Counted from the stretch's first letter, positions 10,321 through 38,916 are shown. The stretch is 64,000 bases of DNA from Hirundichthys speculiger (GCA_018398805.1 JAGFBZ010000567.1:266001-330000); one strand, 5' to 3'. Notes: a model not told the origin generated them from the letters alone. Program-made: numbers and translations.

Positions 10321-13300
10321 ATGGCGGCTGGATTCAAGTAAGATCCGTTCAGACTGATCATTTTTTAAAAGAAATTAAAAACAGCTTTCACTTGGTTAAT
10401 GACGTCACAGCAGCGGTGATCAGCTGGCTGCGTTTTTCCTTAAAGTTTGGATATTAAATTTACACCGTTAGCTGATAACATTTAATTACGTTTTTAACAG
10501 TTTAGCTACAATCAATACAGTTTAATGTTAACTGGTTTAAATCAGTTTACTGGTTTATATTTTCCCAGTAGAGTTGGTTAACAGCAGTAGTTTACTGGTT
10601 TAAATCACAGTTTACTGGTTTAAATCAGTTTACTGGTTTATATCACTGTTTACTGGTTTAAATCACAATTTACTGGTTAATGTTTTCCCAGTATAGTTGG
10701 TTAACAGCAGTAGTTTACTGGTTTAAATCACAGTTTACTGGTTTAAATCAGTTTACTGGTTTATATCACTGTTTACTGGTTTAAATCACAGTTGACTGGT
10801 TAATGTTTTCCCAGTAGAGCTGGTTAACAGCAGTAGTTGACTGGTTTAAATCACAGTTGACTGGTTAATGTTTTCCCAGTAGAGCTGGTTAACAGCAGTA
10901 GTTTACTGGTTTAAATCAGTTGACTGGTTTATATTTTCCCAGTATAGTTGGTTAACAGCAGTTGTTTACTGGTTTAAATCACAGTTTACTGGTTTATATT
11001 TTCCCAGTATAGTTGGTTAACAGCAGTAGTTTACTGGTTTAAATCACAGTTTACTGGTTTAAATCAGTTTACTGGTTTATATCACTGTTTACTGGTTTAA
11101 ATCACAGTTGACTGGTTAATGTTTTCCCAGTAGAGCTGGTTAACAGCAGTAGTTTACTGGTTTAAATCAGTTGACTGGTTTATATTTTCCCAGTATAGTT
11201 GGTTAACAGCAGTTGTTTACTGGTTTAAATCACAGTTTACTGGTTTATATTTTCCCAGTATAGTTGGTTAACAGCAGTAGTTTACTGGTTTAAATCACAG
11301 TTTACTGGTTTATATTTTCCCAGTAGAGCTGGTTAACAGCAGTAGTTTACTGGTTTAAATGACAGTTAACTGGTTTAAATCAGTTTACTGGATTATATCA
11401 CTGTTTACTGGTTTAAATCACAGTTGACTGGTTTAAATCAGTTGACTGGTTTATATTTTTCCAGTATAGTTGGGTAACAGCAGTAGTTTACTGGTTTAAA
11501 TCAGTTGACTGGTTTATATTTTTCCAGTAGACCTGGTTAACAGCAGTAGTTTACTGGTTTAAATCACAGTTGACTGGTTTAAATCATCCATCCATCCATC
11601 CATCCATTAACTCCCGCTTGGTCCGGAATCGGGTCGTGGGGGCAGCAGCTTCAGCTGAGAGGCCCAGACCTCCCTCCCCTCGGCTGCTTCCACCAGCTCC
11701 TCTGAGAGAATCCCGAGGCGCTCCCAGGCCAGCTGAGAGATATAATCTCTCCAGCGGGTCCTGGGTCTTCCCCGTGGTCTTCTCCCAGTTGGACATGCCC
11801 GAAACACCTCCCCAGGGAGGCGCCCGGGGGGCATCCTAACCAGATGCCCGAACCACCTCAACTGGCTCCTCTCGATGTGAAGGAGCAGCGGCTCTACTCT
11901 GAGTCTCTCCCGAATGACTGAACTTCTCACCCTATCTCTAAGGGAGAGTCCAGCCACCCTACGGAGAAAGCTCATTTCCGCCGCTTGTATCCGCGATCTC
12001 ATTCTTTCGGTCACTACCCACAGTTCATGACCATAGGTGAGGGTTGGAACAAAGATCGACCAGTAAACAGAGAGTCTTGCCTTTTGGCTCAGCTCTCTCT
12101 TCACCACAACGGACCGGTACAGAGTCACCACCACAGCAGACGCCGCACCAATCCGTCTGTCGATCTCCCGCTCCTTTCTCCCATCACTCGTGAACAAGAC
12201 CCCGAGATACTTAAACTCCTCCACTTGAGGCAGAACCTCACTCCCGACCCGGAGGAGGCATTCTACCCTTTTCCGACTGAGGACCATGGTCTCAGATTTG
12301 GAGGTGCTGATCCTCATCCCTGCCGCTTCACACTCGGCTGCGAACCGCTCCAGTGAGAGCTGCAGATCCCCACTTGATGGCGCCAACAGGACCACGTCAT
12401 CTGCAAACAGCAGAGACGAGATCCCGACACCACCGAACCGGAACCCTTCCGCTCCATGGCTGCGCCTAGAAATTCTGTCCATAAACGTTATGAACAGAAC
12501 CGGTGACAAAGGGCAGCCCTGGCGGAGTCCAACTCCCACCGAAAACGAATCCGACTTACAACCGGCAATGCGGACCAAGCTCCCACTCCATTTGTACAGG
12601 GACCTGGTTTAAATCAGTTGACTGGTTAATGTTTTCCCAGTAGAGCTGGTGAACAGCAGTAGTTTACTGGTTTAAATCACAGTTTACTGGTTTATATTTT
12701 CCCAGTATAGTTGGGTAACAGCAGTAGTTTACTGGTTTAAATCACAGTTGATTGGTTTAAATCACAGTTGACTGGTTTATATTTTCCCAGTATAGTTGGG
12801 TAACAGCAGTAGTTTACTGGTTTAAATCAGTTTACTGGTTTATATTTTCCCAGTATAGTTGGGTAAAAGCAGTAGTTTACTGGTTTAAATCACAGTTGAC
12901 TGGTTTAAATCAGTTGACTGGTTAATGTTTTCCCAGTAGAGCTGGTGAACAGCAGTAGTTTACTGGTTTAAATCACAGTTTACTGGTTTAAATCACAGTT
13001 GACTGGTTTATATTTTCCCAGTATAGTTGGGTAACAGCAGTAGTTTACTGGTTTAAATCAGTTTACTGGTTTATATTTTCCCAGTATAGTTGGGTAAAAG
13101 CAGTAGTTTACTGGTTTAAATCACAGTTGACTGGTTTAAATCAGTTGACTGGTTAATGTTTTCCCAGTAGAGCTGGTGAACGGCAGTAGTTTACTGGTTT
13201 AAATCACAGTTTACTGGTTTATATTTTCCCAGTATAGTTGGGTAACAGCAGTAGTTTACTGGTTTAAATCACAGTTGACTGGTTTATATTTTCCCTGTAG

Positions 13301-16300
13301 AGCTGGTTAAAAGCAGTAGTTTACTGGTTTAAATCACAGTTGACTGGTTTATATTTTCCCTGTAGAGCTGGTTAACAGCAGTAGTTTACTGGTTTAAATC
13401 ACAGTTGACTGGTTTATATTTTCCCAGTAGAGTTGGTTAACAGCAGTAGTTTACTGGTTTAAATCACAGTTGACTGGTTTATATTTTCCCAGTAGAGTTG
13501 GGTAACAGCAGTAGTTTACTGGTTTAAATCACAGTTTACTGGTTTATATTTTCCCAGTAGAGCTGGTTAACAGCAGTAGTTTACTGGTTTAAATCACAGT
13601 TGACTGGTTTATATTTTCCCAGTAGAGTTGGGTAACAGCAGTAGTTTACTGGTTTTAAATCACAGTTGACTGGTTTATATTTTCCCTGTAGAGTTATTTA
13701 ACAGCAGTAGTTTACTGGTTTAAATCACAGTTTACTGGTTTATATTTTCCCAGTAGAGCTGGTTAACAGCAGTAGTTTACTGGTTTAAATCACAGTTTAC
13801 TGGTTTATATTTTCCCAGTAGAGCTGGTTAACAGCAGTAGTTTACTGGTTTAAATCACAGTTTACTGGTTTATATTTTCCCAGTAGAGCTGGTTAACAGC
13901 AGTAGTTTACTGGTTTAAATCACAGTTGACTGGTTTATATTTTCCCAGTAGAGCTGGTTAACAGCAGTAGTTTACTGGTTTAAATCACAGTTGACTGGTT
14001 TATATTTTCCCAGTAGAGTTGGTTAACAGCAGCAGTTTACTGGTTTGTATCTACTGCAAATTAACTGGTGTGTTGTGTTTGCAGGACTGCAGAACCTCTG
14101 GAATATCACAGAAGTTTTCTGGTTTGTGGAAGAGAAGCTTTTTATTCTTTATTTTTTCTCATTTTCACTTCCTGCTCAGTAAACTCTTGTTTTTATTTCT
14201 TTTTTAAATGTTTGTTGTCATGTAATCTGCAAACGTCCTTTCCAGAAAGAAAACTGCCGCCCAGATGGACGGGAGCTTTCTGAGTTCAGAACCACGACTC
14301 TGAACATCGGTGAGGTTCTGGTTCTGGCTCTGGCTCTGGCTCTGGTTCTGGTTCTCATTCTGGTTCTGGTTCTGACCCACTGTTGTCCCTGCTGGTTCTG
14401 ATGCTGCTCTTTCTTCTGTGTTCAGGCTCCATCTCCACAGCAGACGGCTCAGCCCTGGTGAAGATGGGAAACACCACCATCATCTGTGGCATCAAGGCGG
14501 TACTGATCCACACACATTAGAACTTTTTACTGAATCTAGTCCAGAACCAGAAGCCTGTGAGGGTTCAGATAGTTCAGAGCTCTAGATCCGTCCAGGATCA
14601 GCTGTTTTTCTTCAGAGTTAAGGACCTTTTAGTGAAACGTTGACCAGTGTTTCCATCGTCTGCAGGAGCTGGCCAACCCCTCAGTGGAGGCTCCTGCCAG
14701 AGGTTACATTGGTGAGATCACCAGGTGTTTCTGCTCCGTTCAGGTGTTTTCCAGCTGTTCCACATCAGCACACAAATGCTGCTTTACTCTGTGTCCATGT
14801 TAGTTCCCAACGTGGACCTCCCTCCTCTGTGTTCCTCACGGTTCCGTCCAGGTCCACCAGGAGAGCAGGCCCAGGCTGCCAGCCAGTTCATCGCTGACGT
14901 CATTGAGAGGTGTGGCTTTAACACACCTGTAGGCTTTAACACACCTGTAGACTCTTAACACACCTGTAGACTCTAACACACCTGTAGGCTTTAACACACC
15001 TGTAGGCTTTAACACACCTGTAGGCTTTAACATGCCTGTAGACTCTAACACACCTGTAGACTCTAACACACCTGTAGGCTTTAACACGCCTGTAGGCTTT
15101 AACACGCCTGTAGGCTTTACCACACCTGTAGACTTTAACACACCTGTAGGCTTTACCACACCTGTAGACTTTAACACGCCTGTAGGCTTTAACACGCCTG
15201 TAGGCTTTAACACGCCTGTAGACTTTAACACGCCTGTAGGCTTTAGCACACCTGTAGGCTTTAACACGCCTGTAGGCTTTAACACACCTGTAGGCTTTAA
15301 CACGCCTGTAGGCTTTAACACGCCTGTAGGCTTTAACACGCCTGTAGACTCTAACACACCTGTAGACTCTAACACGCCTGTAGACTCTAACACACCTGTA
15401 GACTCTAACACGCCTGTAGACTCTAACACGCCTGTAGACTCTAACACACCTGTAGGCTTTAATACACCTGTAGGCTTTAACACACCTGTAGACTTTAACA
15501 CACCTGTAGACTCTAACACACCTGTAGACTCTAACACACCTGTAGACTCTAACACGCCTGTAGACTCTAACACACGCCTGTAGACTCTAACACGCCTGTA
15601 GGCTTTAATACACCTGTAGGCTTTAACACACCTGTAGACTTTAACACACCTGTAGGCTTTAACACGCCTGTAGACTCTAACACACCTGTAGACTCTAAGC
15701 CCTGAACAAGCTTGGTTCTTCATGTACGGTTGAATTCTCGTGATCATTTATTGAGATTTAGTGTCAATAAATGTTATTACTTATAACTAAAGCACTTTTT
15801 CAGTACCATATTAGAAGTGTAAAAACATTTTGTTTGATTTCCGATCGTAGTTTTTCAAGCAGAGGAATCATCTTACCGTAACAAAGATGGCTTTGTTTGA
15901 ATTTCCGGTGACTCTCTTTGCAATGCATTTGATTGACAGCTACAAGGCGGACCTTAGATTCGTCATGTCCGCCTTTTAGAGCATAGATCAACCTTTCCAA
16001 TGACGTATTGCATGTGTAATTCGACTCTATCTGAGCCGTTTTATGCCTGCGCGTAACGGTGCGCCCCCCCTGTCTTGCATGTGCGCATTTACGCAGAGCG
16101 CTCAGCAGTGCTAGCAGCAAAATAACTCGCGTAAGATAAGATAACTTACTTCACGGTTAAATGGCTACAAGTAAGTCAAAAACACGTTTTAGTGTCCAGG
16201 AGGCACTGGAGAAGATTTTTGAGGACTCTTCAGACAGTGAACATTATTCCTGCCTCCTCCCTGCTTGACCTTCATGCAATTGAGCCCTCATAACCTCAAA

Positions 16301-19300
16301 ACCTTAACTGTAACATATATTTTAAAAAGTTTATATGCTCCACATGTAGTCATATATATTTGTAGTCATCAAATATATTATGAATTGGTGGTTTTTACAC
16401 AGTTATGTATGTTAGTATGTGGTTTATGGTAATACCAAAAACTAGTTGTAAATTTAAAAATGGCAAATTTGTGACTATTTTAACTCAAACTGATGAAAAA
16501 TACCAAAATGTAAAGGAAAAAGTACCTATTGTCTCAGAATATCATTTTGGTTACCATGTGTTCATTTGGAGTCTCCAAAGACCTTTTTGGAGCTGCGCCT
16601 AGATTTTTTAATGAAAAGACCACTGTAAAATGGTCATATGTTGTGCTATCTTCTTCAAATTTGAAACACATGTTCAGTTATAGTGTGCCTACAGCCTCAT
16701 ACTGTCATTTACTATTTCAGATGAATATTCAGACTATTATTCATCCTGAAAGTCATTTTTTATTTCAGGCGGAACAACATTTTAAATTTTTTACTGACTT
16801 CAGAGTTCCATTACTCTGTCTCTGTATCACCTAGAGTGTTCCTGACAGTTTTATAAGAAACTACAGAGTGTCTTCTTTATGGAACACTTTAATGCATCCA
16901 TGTGGACAGAACAGTTTAGAAGTTACAATCATTTTAATTTGGGTATGTCATTTTAGGCGTTTTGCTAAAAAAAAGGGGGTCAGGGTTTATCAGGTTAATA
17001 CACCTGTAGGCTTTAACACGCCCGTAGACTCTAACACACCTGTAGACTTTAACACACCTGTAGACTTTAACACACCTGTAGACTCTAACACACCTGTAGA
17101 CTCTAACACGCCATTCTCAGTTTTCTACATCACCTGGTTTCAGTGTTTCCTGTCTTGCAGCTCAGCGGTGATCAGAGCTGAGGACCTGTGCATCGACAGA
17201 GGAAAGGTGAGTCCAGGTTGACTGATTGTAGTAACGTTGACTGTGACTCAGTGGTTCTCAGCGACTCTGTTACTCCTGTTGCAGCTCTGCTGGACGCTCT
17301 ACTGTGACCTGATGTGTCTGGACTATGATGGGAACATTCTGGATGCCTGCATCATCGCCCTGCTGGCTGCCCTGGTGAACAGTATGTTACAGGAACATTT
17401 CCTGATCAATAATCTGCAGCATCCTCTGTCCCAGGTCCTTCCAGCTCCGGTTACAGGGACAGTTGGTTTGTGGTCTGATGAATCGCTGTTGTTCACCTTT
17501 AACCCAACAGCGCAGCTCCCAGAGGTCACCATCCACAGAGACACGTTAACTCCAGAGGTGAACGCGAAAGTGAGACGTGGGCTGAATATTCAGAAACACC
17601 CAGTCGCCACCTCCTTCTGCGTATTTGATGAGTAAGTTTGTCTCCTGAAATCACCCGTCTGAGCTCATCCAGTGGTTTAATCTCTGCTGCCGCCTGCAGC
17701 TCTGTGTTGATCGTAGACGCCACCGCCGAGGAGGAGAGTCTGTCCACCGCACACCTGACCGTGGTGACGGACGAGGAGGGACGACTCTGCTCCCTGCACA
17801 AACCAGGTATAGATGGAGGGAGGGAGGGAGGGATGATGGATGGATGGTCATTGAGCCACCGTCCCAGCACAATCACATTTCATTCTAGCTCATCCATCCA
17901 AGAAAACATACAAACAGAAAACAAACAACAGCGTATTAGCTGGTTGACGGTCAGCTGAGGCTGCTGCCAGTTTTTCATTAGATCAGGAGAGGAGGGAAAA
18001 GAATCACTGTGACCTTATAAATAAAAACACCTCAGCATCGTAGCAGAGTCTATGCTATGATGCAGTTTGTGATTTATATGCAACTCTAATAATAGTTGAG
18101 GTCTTTCTCATTAAAAACAGAATTAGATGTGTTATTTAGTGAACAAGCTAAATTGAGTGTCAGTAGTTGGTCTAAAGCTGCTGAAGCAGCAGTGTGATCC
18201 GTCATCCTGCTGCTTCTGTGAGCAGTTTAACTCCAGTAAAACAGTTTGGAGGAAACTGAAGACGTTAAACTCAGCGTTGGGATTAGAAACGTGTTCAGAG
18301 ATGGAAAACTACAAATCCCATTTACAGTTAATGCAAAATACAAACTTCAGATCAAGTCTGGACGTTCCCTGAGGTTTAGATGAGCTGGTGATGCCAGTGA
18401 TGTCACGCTGCAATCAATACCTGCTGTGACTGGTGTTACTTTGATTAATGAGTGGATCATTTAGTTGTGGTGCCCTCGTAGATCACTGACAAGGTTTTCA
18501 CTGCAAATATAATCCAACTTTTAAAAATGGGATTTTTTTTTCTACTTTAATCTCTACTTCGTCTACTCCGTCTGTTTCATCTCTACTCCATCTCTACTTC
18601 ATTTCTGTTTCATCTCTACTCCATCTCTACTTCATCTCTGCTCCATCTCTACTTCATTTGTTTCATCTCTACTCCATCTCTACTTCATTTCTGTTTCATC
18701 TCTACTTCATTTGTTTCATCTCTACTCCATCTCTACTTCATCTCTACTCCATCTCGACTTCATCTCTGCTCCATCTCTACTTCATTTGTTTCATCTCCAC
18801 TCCATCTCTACTCTTGCTCACCTCTACTTCATCTCTACTCTATCCCTGCTCCACCTCTCTCCACCTCTACTTCATCTCTCCATCTCTCATCTCTACTCAT
18901 CCTTCCTCCACTCTACTTCATCTCTACTCTATCCTCTCCATCTCTATCTTCATCTCTACTCTACTCTATCCCTGCTCCATCTCTACTTCATCTCTTCTAC
19001 TCTATCCCTGCTCCACTCTACTTCATCTCTACTCTATCCCTTCCCTGCTCCACCTCTACTTTCATCTCTACTCTCTATCCCTGCTCCATCTCTACTCTCT
19101 ACTCCATCTCTCTTCATCTCTACTCCTTCCTGCCCATCTCTCTTCATCTCTCTCTACTCTATCTCCTGCTCCATCTCTACTTCATCTCTACTCTATCCCT
19201 GCTCCATCTCTACTTCATCTCTACTCTATCCCTGCTCCACCTCTACTTCATCTCTACTCTATCCCTGCTCCACCTCTACTTCATCTCTACTCTATCCCTG

Positions 19301-21061
19301 CTCCACCTCTACTTCATCTCTACTCTATCCCTGCTCCATCTCTCTACTTCATCTCTACTCCATCCCTGCTCCATCTCTACTTCATCTCTACTCTATCCCT
19401 GCTCCACCTCTACTTCATCTCTACTCTATCCCTGCTCCATCTCTACTTCATCTCTACTCTATCCCTGCTCCACCTCTACTTCATCTCTACTCATCCCTAT
19501 CCCTGCTCCACCTCTACTTCATCTCTACTCTCCTCTCCACCTCTACTCTCTACTCTATCTCTACTCTATCCCTGCTCCATCTCTACTTCATCTCTCTACT
19601 CTATCCCTCCCGCTTCATCTCTACTCTATTCCTGCTCCATTCTCTACTTCATCTCTACTCTATCTCCCTGCTCCACCTCTACTTCATCTCTACTTCATCT
19701 CTGCTCCAACCTCTACTTCATCTCTACTCTATCCCTGCTCCATCTCTACTTCATCTCTACTCTATCCCTGCTCCACCTCTACTTCATCTCTACTCTATCC
19801 CTGCTCCATCTCTACTTCATCTCTACTCTATCCCTGCTCCATCTCTACTTCATCTCTACTCCATCCCTGCTTCATCTCTCTACTTCATCTCTACTCTATC
19901 CCTGCTCCATCTCTACTTCATCTCTACTCTATCCCTGCTCCATCTCTACTTCATCTCTACTCTATCCCTGCTCCACCTCTCTCTCTCATCTCTACTCTAT
20001 CCCTGCTCCACCTCTACTCTCATCTCACTCTCTACTCTATCCCTGCTCCATCTCTACTTCATCTCTACTCTATCTATCCCTGCTCCACCTCTACTTCACT
20101 TCATCTCTACTCTATCCTCTCTCCCCTCTACTTTCATCTCTACTCTATCCTGCTCCATCTCTACTTCATCTCTACTCTATCCCTGCTCCATCCATCTCTA
20201 CTTAATCTCTACTCTCCTCTATCCCTGCTTCATCTCTACTCTATCTCTCGCTCCATCTCTACTCATCTCTACTCTATCCCTGCTCCATCTCTACTTCATC
20301 TCTACTCTATCCCTGCGCTCCACCTCTACTACTCTACTTCATCTCTCTCTATCCCTGCTATCCCTGCTCCACTCTCTCTCACTCTACTTCATCTCTACTC
20401 ATCCCTGCTCCCTCTCTACTCATCTCTACTCTATCCCTGCTCCATCTCTACTTCATCTCTACTCTATCTCTCTCCACCTCTACCATCTCTACTCTCTCCC
20501 TCATCTCTACTACTTCAATCTCTACTCTATCCCTGCTCCATCTCTTCTACTTCATCTCTACTCTCCCTGCTCTCCATCTCTACTTCATCTCTCTCTGCTC
20601 CACCTCTACTTCATCTCTACTCTATCCCTGCTCCATCTCTACTTCATCTTTACTCTATCCCTGCTCCATCTCTACTTCATCTTTACTCTATCCCTGCTCC
20701 ATCTCTACTTCTATCTCTACTCTATCCCTGCTCCATCTCTACTTCATCTCTACTCTATCCCTGCTCCATCTCTACTTCATCTCTACTCTATCCCTGCTTC
20801 ATCTCTACTTCATCTCTACTTCATTTCTGTTTCATCTCTGCTTCTATCTCTACTTTATCTCTGCTCCGTCTCTACTTTCATTTCTGTTTCATCTCTGCTC
20901 CATCTTTACTCTATCCCTGCTTCATTTCTCCTTCATCTCTGTCAGGTGGGACGTCGCTGTCAGCGGAGAAGCTGCAAGAGTGCATCAACAGAGCGACGGC
21001 CCGGCAGAGAGAGATCCAGAAACTCATTCACAAAGTTATAAACGGCATGACGGCACAATGA
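10321..21061 (+). CDS. exosc8: EXOSC8 (RRP43-like), RNA exosome ring subunit, 11 exons, intact
   Basis: EXOSC8 is an RNase PH-like, catalytically inactive subunit of the six-membered ring of the RNA exosome, which degrades and processes RNA 3' to 5' in nucleus and cytoplasm. Exons: 10321-10337, 14085-14121, 14246-14309, 14426-14499, 14666-14711, 14804-14909, 17161-17206, 17285-17381, 17511-17631, 17700-17806, 20946-21061. They join in frame to 831 nt, giving 276 aa, which matches the human length. Conserved blocks are MAAGFK...[85 protein letters not shown], and the C-terminal [15 protein letters not shown]. The start fits the family N-terminus and a good initiation context. Splice sites are canonical; the exon 2 donor (gtttgt) is weak. 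Introns 1, 6 and 10 are dominated by tandem repeats. A poly(A) signal AATAAA lies at 21128-21133. Confidence 0.97.
10490..14045. repeat. ~65-bp minisatellite filling EXOSC8 intron 1
   Basis: About 2.5 kb of imperfect roughly 65-bp units containing actggtttaaatcac, tatattttcccagtag and ggttaacagcagtag, split by an RTE LINE at 11587-12603. The array runs to within about 40 bp of the exon 2 acceptor at 14084. Each unit carries an acceptor-like ttttcccag on the sense strand, though the true acceptor (ttgcag) is outside the array. Confidence 0.92.
11587..12603 (-). mobile_element. 5'-truncated RTE-clade (Rex3-like) LINE with open reverse-transcriptase frame
   Basis: A minus-strand frame of 323 codons (11607-12578) encodes the central and C-terminal part of a LINE reverse transcriptase, with the [10 protein letters not shown] block, the catalytic [11 protein letters not shown] motif, and the RTE-style C-terminal region ending in a WFGHLVRM...RGRPRTRW segment. 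The 3' end on the minus strand is a (GATG)n tail (11584-11606), which is typical of Rex3. The 5' part (endonuclease and early RT) is missing. The string ctggtttaaatca occurs at 11574-11586 and 12604-12616 and is a candidate target-site duplication. The element splits the intron 1 minisatellite and therefore postdates it. The open frame suggests a young copy. Confidence 0.85.
14910..15698. repeat. 18-bp minisatellite at the start of EXOSC8 intron 6
   Basis: About 43 copies of 18-bp units such as acacctgtagactctaac and the variant with ggcttta. The array begins right at the exon 6 donor (gtgtgg at 14910) and continues as a second block at 16995-17110 beyond an inserted element. Since 18 is a multiple of 3, long frames on both strands stay open; these are repeat artefacts. 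Confidence 0.93.
15699..16994 (+). mobile_element. piggyBac-like non-autonomous element in EXOSC8 intron 6
   Basis: A unique, AT-rich 1.3-kb segment interrupts the 18-bp array. A TTAA lies at its right edge (16995-16998) and CTAA at its left (15695-15698), as expected for a piggyBac-type TTAA target with one decayed copy. At 16161 a short frame starts [20 protein letters not shown], which resembles the acidic N-terminus of piggyBac-type transposases, and it stops after about 36 codons. The rest of a transposase is absent. The termini share only a short CCTGA-like similarity, so the family call is tentative. Confidence 0.45.
16995..17110. repeat. Second block of the EXOSC8 intron 6 18-bp minisatellite
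   Basis: Six copies of the same taacacacctgtagac-type monomer resume right after the inserted element and end 50 bp before the exon 7 acceptor. Confidence 0.9.
17807..18493. other. Unique part of EXOSC8 intron 10
   Basis: This is the donor side of intron 10, before the pyrimidine array. It has a small (ggag)n/(atgg)n tract at about 17815-17848 and otherwise ordinary intronic sequence. I see no exon or element in it. Confidence 0.5.
18494..20945 (+). repeat. 33-bp pyrimidine-rich minisatellite ending at the EXOSC8 exon 11 splice acceptor
   Basis: About 2.4 kb of imperfect 33-bp units (catctctacttcatctc, tactctatccctgctc) with almost only C, T and A on the sense strand. I read every line: from 18494 to 20943 there is no AG dinucleotide on the plus strand, and the first AG is the exon 11 acceptor at 20944-20945. 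The array thus acts, at least formally, as one giant polypyrimidine tract and AG-exclusion zone. Long chance frames across it encode only S/L/Y/P/H-rich repeats. Confidence 0.92.
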
Positions 21062-21743
21062 ACACACAGACTCTTTTTATCTAAAAGCTGTATTTTCCAC
21101 TGTCAATATATATTCTTTTTCAATAACAATAAAACTGCTGACAAAGACGGCTTAAAAAATTATTTGTGTCCAGAAACGTCTCACGCTCAGCTGCTGCCTG
21201 GTAGGAAACACTCACGGCTCCTGAACTCAGTAAAAGGAGACTCCTTTTTTTTTTTCTTTTTAAAAATAAGCAGTAGAAAAGCGTGACACCATCTTGCATG
21301 ATGAGCTCGAGTCCTTGCGTGAGACTGTGCTGGACTTCCAACAGACTGAGAGGTAGAGAGCTGCTCCCAGGCACTGTTCCAGGATCAGGCTTCATGGAGG
21401 ATTTGGTGTCGAGCTCAGCTGGGATCTCTGATCTGGATCCTCTCAGTCCGCAGGACCTCCACAGTGAAAAGTCTTCCTGAAGGGGAACTGTGCTCTTGTG
21501 GAAGCCCACCACCTGTGAAAACCATCTTCACCTCAAAAACACGTTTCTCTGAGTCTGGGGCTCTGCTGTAAAAACCCTCTACAGTGAACACCGTTTTGGT
21601 TTTCCAAAACCTCTGAGAAACATTACAAATTTGTCAGATAGAAAAAGAAACAAGTATTTCTGCCTGCTGTCTCCTCACAGACAGAGAGCACAGTATTCAT
21701 GTCCTCGTGGAGCTGGGAGGGGTTTCAGTGGGATCTTAGTCCT
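21062..21743. other. Convergent 3' UTRs of EXOSC8 and SUPT20H
   Basis: Only 682 bp separate the two stop codons (21059-21061 plus, 21744-21746 minus). EXOSC8 has AATAAA at 21128-21133. No clear AATAAA was found on the minus strand for SUPT20H here, so its cleavage site may lie further on and overlap the EXOSC8 tail. Confidence 0.55.
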
Positions 21744-37729
<15,986 letters not shown>

Positions 37730-37815
37730 TGTGGTCCAGCTGGGAGGTGGTGACAGTTAACGATGCTGTCCTTTCTGCCCCACACCGTTACCTTCCTGGA
37801 GTCACCATTCACACC

Positions 37816-38916
37816 CTGAAAACAAACCCAAACCATGAACCGAGACCTCAGACTGGAGGACAGGTTTCTGGATGCTGCTGACAATCAGGCGCCACACACG
37901 CACACACACACACACACGCACGCGCGCGCACACACACACACACTGGTACTAACTGGTATCTGGTCCAGTCCTCCAGTCACTGGTATCTGGTACTAACTGG
38001 TACTTGGTCCAGTCCTCCAGTCACTGGTATCTGGTACTAACTGGTATCTGGTCCAGTCCTTCAGTCACTGGTTACTGGTATTAACTGGTACTTGGTCCAG
38101 TCCTCCAGTAACTGGTATCTAGTACTAACTGGTATCTGGTCCAGTCCTCCAGTCACTGGTTACTGGTACTAACTGGTATCTGGTCCAGTCCTCCAGTCAC
38201 TGGTATCTGGTACTAACTGGTATCTGGTCCAGTCCTCCAGTCACTGGTATCTGGTACTAACTGGTATCTGGTCCAATCCTCCAGTCACTGGTTACTGGTA
38301 CTAACTGCTATCTGGTATGAACTGGTATCTGGTCCAGTCCTTCAGTCTCTGGTTACTGGTGGTAACTGATCCAGTCGTCCTGCAACTGGTTAGTGGTAGT
38401 AACTGCTAACTGTCCAATCATCCAGACACTGGCTATTGGTGGTAACTGGTCCAGTCCTCCTGCTATTGGTTACTGATAGTAACTGGTAACTGCTCCAGTC
38501 CTCCAGTCACTGGTTACTGATAGTAACTGGTAGCTGGTCTAGTCCTCCAGTCCCTGGTCTGGTAACTTCTCCAGTCACTGGTTATTGGTGGTAACTGGTC
38601 CAGTCCTTAAGTCACTGATTACTGGTGGTAACTGGTAACTGCTCCAGTCCTTCAGTCTTTGGTTAGTGGTGGTAACTGGTAACTGCTCCAGTCCTTCAGT
38701 CACTGATTACTGGTGGTAACTGGTAACTGCTCCAGTCCTTCAGTCACTGATTACTGTTGGTAACTGGTAACTGCTCCAGTCCTCGACTGAGGATGACGCG
38801 GCTAACGTTAGCTGCTAGCCGCTCAGAGCAGCAATCAGCAGCTCCGTTAACAGCTCTACGTCATCTGAAATCGATCCGGCTTCACCGGTACAGACACGAC
38901 ACACGGGTCAACTCAC
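37816..38916. repeat. SUPT20H intron 1: (CA/CG)n tract and ~44-bp minisatellite
   Basis: After exon 2 (37727-37815) comes an alternating CA/CG tract (37895-37942), which can adopt Z-DNA. It is followed by about 830 bp of roughly 44-bp units (37945-38780) with cores ggtatctggtccagtcctc and cagtcactggt, decaying toward exon 1 into ggtaactgctccagtcc variants. Confidence 0.88.

Noticed and set aside
14836..15747. Open frames of 303 (minus) and 183 (plus) codons with hexapeptide repeats
   Set aside because: The 18-bp monomer is a multiple of three and lacks stops in these frames; this is an intronic array of EXOSC8.
18658..21041. Open frames of 515 and 776 codons rich in S, L, Y, P and H
   Set aside because: They run through the pyrimidine minisatellite of EXOSC8 intron 10 and have no conserved domain; they end only because the frame leaves the array.
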